A DNA stretch of 64,000 bases from JAJKJG01 sp036389455 (GTDB lineage Bacteria; Pseudomonadota; Alphaproteobacteria; Rhizobiales; Beijerinckiaceae): the NCBI GenBank assembly GCA_036389455.1, contig DASVPW010000091.1, positions 35,605 through 99,604 of the forward strand. Reading direction: 5' to 3'. Numbering within the stretch: the first letter of the stretch is position 1; each line of letters begins with the position of its first letter. A program made the translations under genes and the position numbers. The notes below the pieces were generated by a model. The model had not been told where the DNA came from. It saw only the letters and a program-made list of their open reading frames with translations, and ran no database searches. Below, piece by piece: positions 24,475 to 32,164 of this stretch.

Positions 24475-26871
24475 ATGAACGACCACACCCCCTCCGACCT
24501 CGCCTTCCAAAAGTTCGCCATCGGCCAGCCGGTCCCGCGCAAGGAGGATCCGACGCTGGTGCGGGGCGAGGGCCGCTACTCCGACGACGTGAGCCTTCCG
24601 CGCCAGGCCTATGCCGCCTTCCTGCGCAGCCCCTACGCCCATGGCGTCATCCGCGGCGTCGACACGGAGGCCGCGCGCGAGATGCCCGGCGTGCTCGCGG
24701 TCTACACGGGCCGCGACCTCGAGGCGGCGGGCCTCGGTCCCATGCAGGCGGTGTTCGAGTTCAAGAACCGCGACGGCTCGGCCATGACGAAGCCGCCGCA
24801 CCCGGCGCTGCCGACCGACCGGGTCCGCTACGTCGGCCAGCCCGTCGCCATGGTCGTCGCCGAGACCCTGGCCGAGGCCCGCGACGCGGCGGAGGCCGTC
24901 GCCCTCGACGTCGAGGAGCTGCCGGCCGTGACCGACCCGCAAGCCGCGGCGGCGGACGGCGCGCCGCTTCTCCACGACGAGCTGCCCTCGAACGTCGTCC
25001 TCGACTACTACTTCGGCGACGGGAAGAAGGTCGCGGAGGCCTTCGCCGGGGCCGCGCACGTCACGCGCCTGTCGCTCGCCAACAACCGCCTCGTGGTCAA
25101 CCCGATGGAGCCCCGCTCGGCCGTCGCGGACTACGACGAAGGCGAGGGGCGCTACACCATCCACGTCGGCTCGCAAGGGGTGTTCGGCCTGCGCGCGGCG
25201 CTTGCCGGGCACATCCTCAAGGTGCCGAAGGAGAAGGTGCGGGTGCTGACCCCGAACGTCGGCGGCTCCTTCGGCATGAAGGCGCCGGTCTACCCCGAGT
25301 ACGTCGGCCTCCTCCACGCCGCCAAGATTCTGGGGCGCCCGGTGAAGTGGACCGACCAGCGCTCGGAGAGCTTCGTGTCCGACCACCATGGGCGCGGCCA
25401 CGCGCTGCATGCGGAGCTGGCGCTCGACCGGGACGGCCGCTTCCTCGCCGTGCGCGTCTCGGGCTTCGCCGACCTCGGCGCCTACTTGAGTCAAGTCTCG
25501 CCGCTGCCCTCGTCCGTCAACGTCGCCAAGAACCTGCCCGGCGTCTACCGCACGCAAGCGATCGAGGTCTCGATCGCTTGCGTCTTCACCAACACGACCC
25601 CGGTCGGGGCCTACCGCGGCGCCGGGCGCCCCGAGGGCAACTACATCATGGAGCGCCTCGTGGAGGCCGCCGCCGCCGAGACCGGCATCGACCGCACCGA
25701 GCTTCGCCGCCGCAACCACATCCGCGCCGACGAGATGCCCTTCAAGGCCGCCTCCGAGATGACCTACGACTCAGGGGACTTCCCGGCCCTTCTCGACCGG
25801 GCGCTGGAGGCCGCCGATTGGGCCGGGTTCCCGGCCCGCAAGGCCGAGAGCCGCGCCCGGGGGAAGCTGCGCGGCATCGGCATCGGGCAGTACCTCGAGG
25901 TGACGGCCCCGCCGCAGAACGAGATGGGCGGCATCCGCTTCGAGAGCGACGGCACGGTCACCATCATCACCGGCACCCTCGACTACGGCCAGGGCCACGC
26001 GACCCCCTTCGCGCAGGTGCTCTCCGACCGCCTCGGCGTCCCCTTCGAGGCGATCCGCCTGCTCCAGGGCGACTCCGACGAGCTCATCGCCGGCGGCGGC
26101 ACCGGCGGCTCGAAGTCGATGATGGCGAGCGGCGCCGCGATCGTCGAGGCGAGCCAAAAGGTCGTCGAGAAGGGCCGCGAGATCGCGGCGCACGTGCTCG
26201 AGGCCGGCGTTCCCGACATCGAGTTCTCTGGCGGCCGCTTCGTCATCGCCGGCACCGATCGCGGCATCGGCATCATGGAATTGGCCGAGCGCCTGCGCGC
26301 CGGCGATTCCCTGCCCGAGGGGGTGCCGAAGAGCCTCGACGTGCGCCACGTGCACGAGAGCGCGCCCTCCGCCTTCCCGAACGGCTGCCACGTCGCCGAG
26401 GTCGAGGTCGACCCGGAGACCGGCGTGGCCGAGGTCGTGCGGTACGCCATGACCAACGACTTCGGCGTCGTCATCAATCCGCTCCTCGTCGAGGGCCAGC
26501 TCCACGGCGGCGTCGTCCAGGGCATCGGCCAGGCCCTGATGGAGCGGACCGTCTACGACTCGGGCGGCCAGCCCGTGACCGGCTCGTTCATGGACTACGC
26601 CCTGCCGCGCGCCGCCGACGCCCCCTTCTTCTCCTTCGCGAGCCACCCGGTGCCCGCGACCACCAACGTGCTCGGCGCCAAAGGCTGCGGCGAAGCCGGC
26701 TGCGCCGGCTCCCTCCCCGCCGTCATGAACGCGCTTGCCGATGCCCTCCGCGAGGTGGGCGTTGAGCACATCGACATGCCGGCGACGCCGCAGGCGGTGT
26801 GGGGGGCGATCAGGGGGGCGCGCTCACCTCTCCCGGAGGCAGGGGCCGACTCGCCGAAGGCGAGCGGGTGA
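24475..26871 (+). CDS. Molybdopterin-binding large subunit, xanthine dehydrogenase/CoxL-like (form II)
   Basis: 798 residues with the large-subunit layout: RVGSQGVFGLRAAL region, NVGGSFGMKAPVYPEYVGL, active-site loop GAYRGAGRPEGNY, GGGTGGSKSMMASGAA and the C-terminal GCGEAGCAGSLPAVMNAL with the catalytic Glu. The loop AYRGAGR is of form II, not the AYRCSFR of true CO dehydrogenase, so the substrate is an aldehyde or heterocycle. The FAD and 2Fe-2S subunits expected as neighbours are not in this window. The last ~17 residues (from about 26826) are encoded by a palindromic repeat. Start ATG 24475 matches the family's N terminus. Confidence 0.88.
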   Translation: MNDHTPSDLAFQKFAIGQPVPRKEDPTLVRGEGRYSDDVSLPRQAYAAFLRSPYAHGVIRGVDTEAAREMPGVLAVYTGRDLEAAGLGPMQAVFEFKNRDGSAMTKPPHPALPTDRVRYVGQPVAMVVAETLAEARDAAEAVALDVEELPAVTDPQAAAADGAPLLHDELPSNVVLDYYFGDGKKVAEAFAGAAHVTRLSLANNRLVVNPMEPRSAVADYDEGEGRYTIHVGSQGVFGLRAALAGHILKVPKEKVRVLTPNVGGSFGMKAPVYPEYVGLLHAAKILGRPVKWTDQRSESFVSDHHGRGHALHAELALDRDGRFLAVRVSGFADLGAYLSQVSPLPSSVNVAKNLPGVYRTQAIEVSIACVFTNTTPVGAYRGAGRPEGNYIMERLVEAAAAETGIDRTELRRRNHIRADEMPFKAASEMTYDSGDFPALLDRALEAADWAGFPARKAESRARGKLRGIGIGQYLEVTAPPQNEMGGIRFESDGTVTIITGTLDYGQGHATPFAQVLSDRLGVPFEAIRLLQGDSDELIAGGGTGGSKSMMASGAAIVEASQKVVEKGREIAAHVLEAGVPDIEFSGGRFVIAGTDRGIGIMELAERLRAGDSLPEGVPKSLDVRHVHESAPSAFPNGCHVAEVEVDPETGVAEVVRYAMTNDFGVVINPLLVEGQLHGGVVQGIGQALMERTVYDSGGQPVTGSFMDYALPRAADAPFFSFASHPVPATTNVLGAKGCGEAGCAGSLPAVMNALADALREVGVEHIDMPATPQAVWGAIRGARSPLPEAGADSPKASG

Positions 26872-26890
26872 GGGGTTACGCCTATCCGGA
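26826..26890 (+). repeat. Palindromic element, copy 1, read through as protein tail
   Basis: About 65 bases starting CCTCTCCCGGAGG and ending GGGTGAGGGGTT...TCCGG, matching the minus strand of 30521-30582 with few differences. It overlaps the last codons and stop of the CoxL-like gene, so it has extended the open frame. A dispersed palindromic repeat of the kind common in Hyphomicrobiales. Confidence 0.65.
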
Positions 26891-27261
26891 GAGGGCTCTA
26901 CCCGGGTCGCGCTCCGCGCGGCTCGGCCGCCCCAGTGAGACGCCGCCCGGGGCAGTTGGACGCCCGGCGGAGGTCTGTGGGCCGAAGATAGCGCCGGGAC
27001 CCCTCAAGCGAAGGTCAATCCCGGGGAGCGAGGGTAGCCAGCCCACTAGGCGATTCCTGCCGCTTGCAGCGCACGGAAGGTAGCATGCCTCGCGAATTGT
27101 GAAATCGGGACGCTCGGTTCGCCGAACTACGACATTGGCCGCCTGATTAGGACAGCACGGGACGTTGGGTTCTTTCGTGAATTGTACGGGCCGACCTTCC
27201 CGCCGGCTCCGCATCGTGCTTCATTTCGGGCGGAGCAGGTCCGCTCTGGCGGGAGGTGCTC
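26872..27261. other. Intergenic region before the tandem binding-protein genes
   Basis: About 390 bases. The first ~20 belong to the palindromic element. The remainder has no gene; a GGGAGG ribosome-binding site immediately precedes the next start. Confidence 0.5.
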
Positions 27262-28236
27262 ATGAGGCGACGGGAGTTCCTCGCGGGGCTCGGCGGCGCG
27301 GCCGTATCTCCGCTGCGCGCCGGCGCACAGCAACAGGTCGCCCGCCGCCCGCGTCTGGGCATCCTTCTCTACAGCACGCCGCAAGGGGACCCGAACCTCG
27401 TGTCGTTCCTGCGCGCGCTCGGCGAGTTCGGCTACGTGGACGGCCAGAGCATCGCCATCGAATACCGATATGGGGAGGGTCGACCAGAACGCCTTCCGGA
27501 TCTCGCCGCAGAGTTGGTGCGCCTCGAACCTGATTTGTTGTTCAGTCTTGGCGGCGACGTCAGCGTCCCGACCGTCCGGGCGACATCGAGATTCCCGATC
27601 TTGTTCGCATCGAGCGCCGACCCCGTGCAGCTCGGGCTCGTGACGAGCCTTGCCCGGCCTGGTGGGAACGCGACAGGTGTCAGCTTCCTGCTGGACGACC
27701 TCGCCTCGAAGCGCCTGGAATTTCTTAAAGAGGCGGCCCCGCGTACATCCCATGTGGCGTTCGTCTGGAATCCGGATCATCCCGACCCCGAGTTGCTCGA
27801 GGCCGAGCGGGCAGCCGCCAAACTGGGCGTCGCCTTGCAGCGGCTGCCGGTTCGTCGGCCGGACGACATCGACGGAGCCTTGCGCGCGGCGAGCACGGAG
27901 GGCGCCGATGCCCTCTACATCGTGTCGTCACGCCTGACGGTGCGCGAGCTTCCCAGGTTCGTGAGCTTCGCCTCGGAAGGCCGCATCCCACTGGCTGGGG
28001 GCTGGGGAGCATGGGCGCGGGAAGGCGGCCTGTTGTCCTACGGCCCCAACCTCAACGACATGATGCGATCCGCCGCGGGCTACGCCGACCGTATCCTCAA
28101 GGGCGCCAAGCCCGCCGACCTTCCGGTGCAGCAGCCGACGAGGTTCGAGCTCGTCATGAACCTCAAGACCGCGGCAGCGCTCGGCATCGCCATATCGCCG
28201 GCCCTCGTTGCTCGCGCTGACGAGGTTCTCGAATGA
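27262..28236 (+). CDS. Orphan ABC transporter substrate-binding protein (ABC_sub_bind), copy 1
   Basis: 324 residues. A twin-Arg-type signal, MRRREFLAGLGG, is followed by PRLGILLYSTPQGDPNL, the start of the PF04392-type fold; LARPGGNATGVSF and QQPTRFELVMNLKTAAALG are family signatures. ATG 27262 follows GGGAGG. It is the first of three tandem paralogues linked by four-base ATGA overlaps. No permease or ATPase gene is nearby, so the transporter partners are elsewhere or the proteins serve as binding factors. Confidence 0.85.
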   Translation: MRRREFLAGLGGAAVSPLRAGAQQQVARRPRLGILLYSTPQGDPNLVSFLRALGEFGYVDGQSIAIEYRYGEGRPERLPDLAAELVRLEPDLLFSLGGDVSVPTVRATSRFPILFASSADPVQLGLVTSLARPGGNATGVSFLLDDLASKRLEFLKEAAPRTSHVAFVWNPDHPDPELLEAERAAAKLGVALQRLPVRRPDDIDGALRAASTEGADALYIVSSRLTVRELPRFVSFASEGRIPLAGGWGAWAREGGLLSYGPNLNDMMRSAAGYADRILKGAKPADLPVQQPTRFELVMNLKTAAALGIAISPALVARADEVLE

Positions 28237-29189
28237 AACGGCGGGAGTTCATCGCGCTGATTGGCGGCGGGGCGGCGAGTCTCACCAATTCGGCTCGGGC
28301 ACAGCGCCGACCGGTGATCGCCATCCTCGATCCCGGCCTTCCGCAGCAGTTTGCTTCATTTTTCAGCGCGATGGAGGAATTAGGTTATCGCGATGGCACG
28401 ACGGCTTCCTACATCTATCGCTCAGCAGAAGGACGACCCGAAGCGATCAAGCCCCTCGCGTCGGAGCTTGTCTCGATCTCTCCTGATGTCATCGTGAGTA
28501 CAGGTCGCCCTGCGATACTCTCGTTGAAAGAAGCTACGTCGACCATCCCCATCGTGTTCACGGCAATAGGGGACGCAATCGCTGCTGGTGCGGTCAACAA
28601 CATGGCGCGGCCTGGGGGCAACGCAACCGGGCTGTCGTTCTTGAACGTGGAACTCAGTGCGAAGCGCCTGGAAGTCCTCGCGGAGACGTTACCCCGGGCA
28701 CGCCATGTAGTTATGCTCCGCGATACGAACACCCCGCGCGAATGGCTTTCCGAAACCGAACGCGCGGGCACAAGCCTAGGGCTGCACGTCCGGGCCATCG
28801 AAGTATCCGACCCGGAGGCATTCGAGGCCGCCTTCGGCGCGATGTCCGCATCGGGTGCTGATGCTCTCGTTCTTCTCGCTTCGGCAATGTTCAACGCTCA
28901 GAAACGGCAACTGGTCGCACTCTCGGCCCGCTATCTCATTCCGACCATGTACGAGCATCGGGATTTCGTAGACGGGGGTGGGTTGCTGTCCTATGGGGCG
29001 AATCTATCCGATCTCTATAGGCGTGCCGCACTTTACGTGGATAAAATCTTGAAGGGCGCGAACCCTGGCGACCTCCCGGTCGAGCAGCCCACAAAATTCG
29101 AGTTAGTCATCAACCTCCGAACCGCGAAAGCCCTGCGCCTTACGATCCCACCGACGCTTCTCACTCGCGCCGATGAGGTGATCGAATGA
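28233..29189 (+). CDS. Orphan ABC transporter substrate-binding protein, copy 2
   Basis: 318 residues, starting on the ATGA overlap with copy 1. MKRREFIALIGGGAAS is a twin-Arg-like signal. The body repeats the family pattern: MARPGGNATGLSFLNVELSAKRLE and the C-terminal QPTKFELVINLRTAKAL. Clearly a paralogue of its neighbours but diverged enough that the ligands may differ. Confidence 0.85.
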   Translation: MKRREFIALIGGGAASLTNSARAQRRPVIAILDPGLPQQFASFFSAMEELGYRDGTTASYIYRSAEGRPEAIKPLASELVSISPDVIVSTGRPAILSLKEATSTIPIVFTAIGDAIAAGAVNNMARPGGNATGLSFLNVELSAKRLEVLAETLPRARHVVMLRDTNTPREWLSETERAGTSLGLHVRAIEVSDPEAFEAAFGAMSASGADALVLLASAMFNAQKRQLVALSARYLIPTMYEHRDFVDGGGLLSYGANLSDLYRRAALYVDKILKGANPGDLPVEQPTKFELVINLRTAKALRLTIPPTLLTRADEVIE

Positions 29190-30160
29190 GGCGGCGAGAG
29201 TTTTTGGCCCTGATCGGCGCTGCGGCGTCGCTGCCGTCGAAGGCGCAACAACCTGGCTCGCCCGTTCTGGGGTACATCTCGGCGAGAGCGCCGGACGAGG
29301 CGGCTGGCCATACCGCGTCGTTCTTTCGCGGGCTTGCGGAACGCGGCTATGTTCCTGGTCGGAATCTCAGTGTGGAATACCGCTGGGCCGAGGGCCGATA
29401 CGAACGACTGCCCACCTTTGCAAACGAGCTCGTCGGCAGAAGGGTGGCCGTCATGGCGGCGGTCGGCGGCCTCAACTCGGCGTCCGCGGCCAAAGCTGCA
29501 AGCTCGACGACTCCGATCGTCTTCATCATCGGCGACGACCCGGTCCGCCTTGGCCTGGTGCAAAGCTTCAACCGGCCAGGGACGAACGTGACCGGGGTCA
29601 GCCTCGTTACCACTGCGCTAGGCGGAAAAAGGCTAGAGCTTCTGTGCCAGCTGGAGTCCCGCTCCGGCCCCGTCGCACTTCTGATGAACCCAGCCAATCC
29701 GAATGCCCAGACGCACGTCGATGACGTGCAGACGGCGGCAACCGCGCTCGGACGCCGACTGATCGTCGTTCCTGCGCGGATCGAGGCGGACTTTGAGACC
29801 GGATTCACATCGCTTGCGGAACAGAGCGTTCGAGCGCTCGTGATCCAGAACGAGCCGTTCTTCGACACCCACCGAGAACAACTCGTGGCACTGTCCGCTC
29901 GTCACCGCTTGCCCGCGATCTACCACATCCGTGAGTTTCCCGAGGCCGGCGGGTTGATGAGCTATGGGCCTAGCCTGTTGGAGGCGTACTACCAGGCTGG
30001 CGTTCAGGTCAGCCGCATCCTCGACGGGGCCAGCCCCCACGACCTGCCGGTGCTACAGCCTACTAAGTTCGAACTCGTCATCAACTTGAAAGCCGCGAAG
30101 GCGTTGGGTCTAGCCGTCCCACTGACGCTGCAAGCTCAAGCTGACGACGTTATCGAATGA
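29186..30160 (+). CDS. Orphan ABC transporter substrate-binding protein, copy 3
   Basis: 324 residues, ATGA overlap with copy 2. MRRREFLALIGAAASLPSKAQQ signals export. NRPGTNVTGVSLVTTALGGKRLELL and PTKFELVINLKAAKALGLAVP are the family signatures. Slightly different internal loop (residues ~85-100) from copies 1 and 2. Confidence 0.85.
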   Translation: MRRREFLALIGAAASLPSKAQQPGSPVLGYISARAPDEAAGHTASFFRGLAERGYVPGRNLSVEYRWAEGRYERLPTFANELVGRRVAVMAAVGGLNSASAAKAASSTTPIVFIIGDDPVRLGLVQSFNRPGTNVTGVSLVTTALGGKRLELLCQLESRSGPVALLMNPANPNAQTHVDDVQTAATALGRRLIVVPARIEADFETGFTSLAEQSVRALVIQNEPFFDTHREQLVALSARHRLPAIYHIREFPEAGGLMSYGPSLLEAYYQAGVQVSRILDGASPHDLPVLQPTKFELVINLKAAKALGLAVPLTLQAQADDVIE

Positions 30161-30339
30161 GGCGGCGGGAGCTCACGAAGGGAATTGCGAGCGCGTTGAC
30201 GATGTGGCCGCTCGCGGCGGGCGGCAAGCTGCGTTGGCCGTGGTCAGCTTCTTCAGCGCTAGAGCGTCTGCGAGACCGTCGCCTAGCCCGGCTTCTTAAT
30301 AATGAACGTGCTAATGGCGCTGGTACACCGGGTTCCTGA
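30157..30339 (+). pseudogene. Truncated fourth binding-protein gene
   Basis: Starts on an ATGA overlap exactly like the previous junctions and encodes the same signal motif, MRRRELTKGIASAL. After about 24 codons the frame is lost: LAVVSFFSARAS, resembling the first beta strand of the family, continues in another frame before stops. The rest of the gene is missing. A decayed tandem duplicate. Confidence 0.7.
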
Positions 30340-30498
30340 GCTTCACCTCGCTCGTCCCGAGCATCCTTTATGGACAAAAGAACGGTGGAAACCTCCGCTG
30401 GCGCGGCTAACGTTCTTCTACGAGTTTTTTCTACGAGTTTTTTCGCCGGCGGCGGGATGGCGCGAGCGGCGCCGGGCATGGAAGCTCTGCACGTCGTC

Positions 30499-31197
30499 TC
30501 ACGACGCGCCGGCTCCGCCCCGGATGGCCAACCCCTCACCCGGGCGCGCTGCCGCGCGACTCGGCCTCTCCTCCGGGAGAGGCTGTCTCGGCTTCCGCCG
30601 CCTCTCCCGCTCGCGCTTCTGCCGCTCCTCCTCGTCGCGGATCATGAAGAGCATCTCGCGCACGAGCACGAGGTCGTACTTGTCGCAGTCGTCGGGGTCG
30701 CGCTCCATGCGGTCGAGCATGCGCTCGGCCGCGACGCGGGCGCGCCAGACGATGGACTTGCGGCGGCGGTAGAGAGCCTGCTCCTCCTCCCGCGCCATCT
30801 CGAGCATCTTGAGCGCCACGCCGATCCGGGTGTCGGGCATGGCCGGCTCCCGCTCCAGGTCCTCGACGTGGCGCTCGGCGATCTCGCGCAGGCGGCGCAC
30901 CAGCGCCACGCCCTTGAGGCGGTGGGGCGGCAGGCCCTTCTGGGTCGGCAGCCGCGCCGTCGCGGCGCCCGGCGGGCGCACCCAGCCGCCGGCCTCGGCC
31001 CAGTTCGTGATCGTGCCGACCGAGACGCCGGCCTGCGCCGCGATGTCCTGGTAGACGAGGCAGGTGCGCTCGTAGAGCAGCCGCACCGCCGCGACCGTCT
31101 CGGGACGGTGCGGACGCCGCGTCCCCGCCGGGCGCGGCTCGCCGGGCGGGACGGGGAGCGGGAAGGGCAGGACGGAGGCTTGAGGCGCGGCGCTCAT
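30499..31197 (-). CDS. HTH-containing protein of unknown function
   Basis: 232 residues. ERTCLVYQDIAAQAGVSVGTITNWAEAGGW (residues ~43-72) is a helix-turn-helix of the type seen in terminase small subunits and some regulators. The C-terminal half is very Arg/Glu-rich and helical (MIRDEEERQKRERERRRK). The last ~25 residues are encoded by the palindromic element at 30521-30582. Function unknown. Confidence 0.6.
   Translation of the reverse strand: MSAAPQASVLPFPLPVPPGEPRPAGTRRPHRPETVAAVRLLYERTCLVYQDIAAQAGVSVGTITNWAEAGGWVRPPGAATARLPTQKGLPPHRLKGVALVRRLREIAERHVEDLEREPAMPDTRIGVALKMLEMAREEEQALYRRRKSIVWRARVAAERMLDRMERDPDDCDKYDLVLVREMLFMIRDEEERQKRERERRRKPRQPLPEERPSRAAARPGEGLAIRGGAGAS
30521..30582 (-). 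repeat. Palindromic element, copy 2, read through as protein tail
   Basis: The minus strand matches 26826-26890. Here too it lies inside the 3' end of a coding sequence and supplies its C-terminal residues (PLPEERPSRAAARPGEG), a second case of the same element extending a frame. Confidence 0.65.
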
Positions 31198-31352
31198 CTA
31201 GGAATATTTAGAAAAGAATGGCGCGCCGTCAAGAGCCGGCCGGGCGCGCACGACGCGGCGTTTCGCTTGCGCGAGCGGCCTTTTCGGAAGACCCGAAGGG
31301 GTTGGCAGGGCGCCGCCCCTGGTCTAGGGTCCGCCCGCTTCGAAGCCTCCAA

Positions 31353-31429
31353 GCACCCGTAGCTCAGCTGGATAGAGCGTTGCCCTCCGAAGGCAGAGGT
31401 CACAGGTTCGAATCCTGTCGGGTGCGCCA
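31353..31429 (+). tRNA. tRNA-Arg (CCG)
   Basis: 77 bases with CCA encoded: GCACCCGTAGCTCAGCTGG start, anticodon loop CTCCGAA (CCG), T-loop GGTTCGAATCC, acceptor closing with CGGGTGC. All arms pair. It reads CGG codons. Confidence 0.97.
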
Positions 31430-31636
31430 TTCGTTTCATGGACTTGGGCCAGGGCGCCGCGTCACGCGGCGTGGGCAGGAGAGCCGATTTCGGCTCCGGC
31501 GAAGGTTGGATCGGCCGTCGAGCCCGAGAAGGATCGAGGCGTAGTGCTCGCGCGACCTGATCCGTCGCGGCTTCGATCCGCCAGCGTGTCGCTCCGGCCA
31601 CCTCATCGAAAGACTTGATCGCGTGCAAGGGAGAGC

Positions 31637-32041
31637 ATGATGGATCTATCCAGCCCTCAGGCTGTTGCAGCCGTCGTTGCAGCCATCACTGCGTTGGTGA
31701 CCGCCATGCTCACCGGCTTGATCACGTTTTTCGTAGCGGAAAGGAAATTAAGGCGAGATTTCGGGGTCGAATTCGCTGCCGAGAAACTCGCCTACGATCT
31801 CATGATGACCGAATGGCGCCTGCGGTCCTTCGACCTGATCAAACTGCATCTGGGAGGCTTCGAAGACGATGCGCTGAGAAAGCTTCTGGTCAGAGCCGGA
31901 GCAATCCGCTTTAGGTCGAAATCAGGTTATGAGCTCTGGGGGCTGCTGCAGAGGACCCGTGATCTTCTCGGGATCGATCCTGTCCCTTGGGACCCGGAGA
32001 ACAGGCCGGCGCACTGGGGAGTCAAGAATCCCTTCGAGTGA
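31637..32041 (+). CDS. Single-pass membrane protein of unknown function
   Basis: 134 residues. One N-terminal helix (about residues 8-33), then a charged cytoplasmic part with AAEKLAYDLMMTEWRLRSFDLIKLHLGGF. A GGGAGAG site precedes the ATG. Its codon use is less GC-biased than the adjacent polA, and it sits just downstream of a tRNA, a usual landing place for acquired genes. Confidence 0.6.
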   Translation: MMDLSSPQAVAAVVAAITALVTAMLTGLITFFVAERKLRRDFGVEFAAEKLAYDLMMTEWRLRSFDLIKLHLGGFEDDALRKLLVRAGAIRFRSKSGYELWGLLQRTRDLLGIDPVPWDPENRPAHWGVKNPFE

Positions 32042-32164
32042 TTCGGATCCTCGCGCAGGTCGTGCCGGCAAGCGGCGGGACGTGGCGTTCGGGGCTCCGG
32101 ACCGCCATATGACGAGGGCCCGCCTGCGGTAGCGCCGGCGGCCTCCTTCCGCTATCTCGAAGCC

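Noticed and set aside
24475..26871. True CO dehydrogenase large subunit
   Set aside because: The loop is AYRGAGR; the form I motif AYRCSFR is absent.
31218..31544. Plus-strand open frame through the tRNA-Arg gene
   Set aside because: It contains the familiar accidental reading of a tRNA-Arg (PVAQLDRALPSEG).
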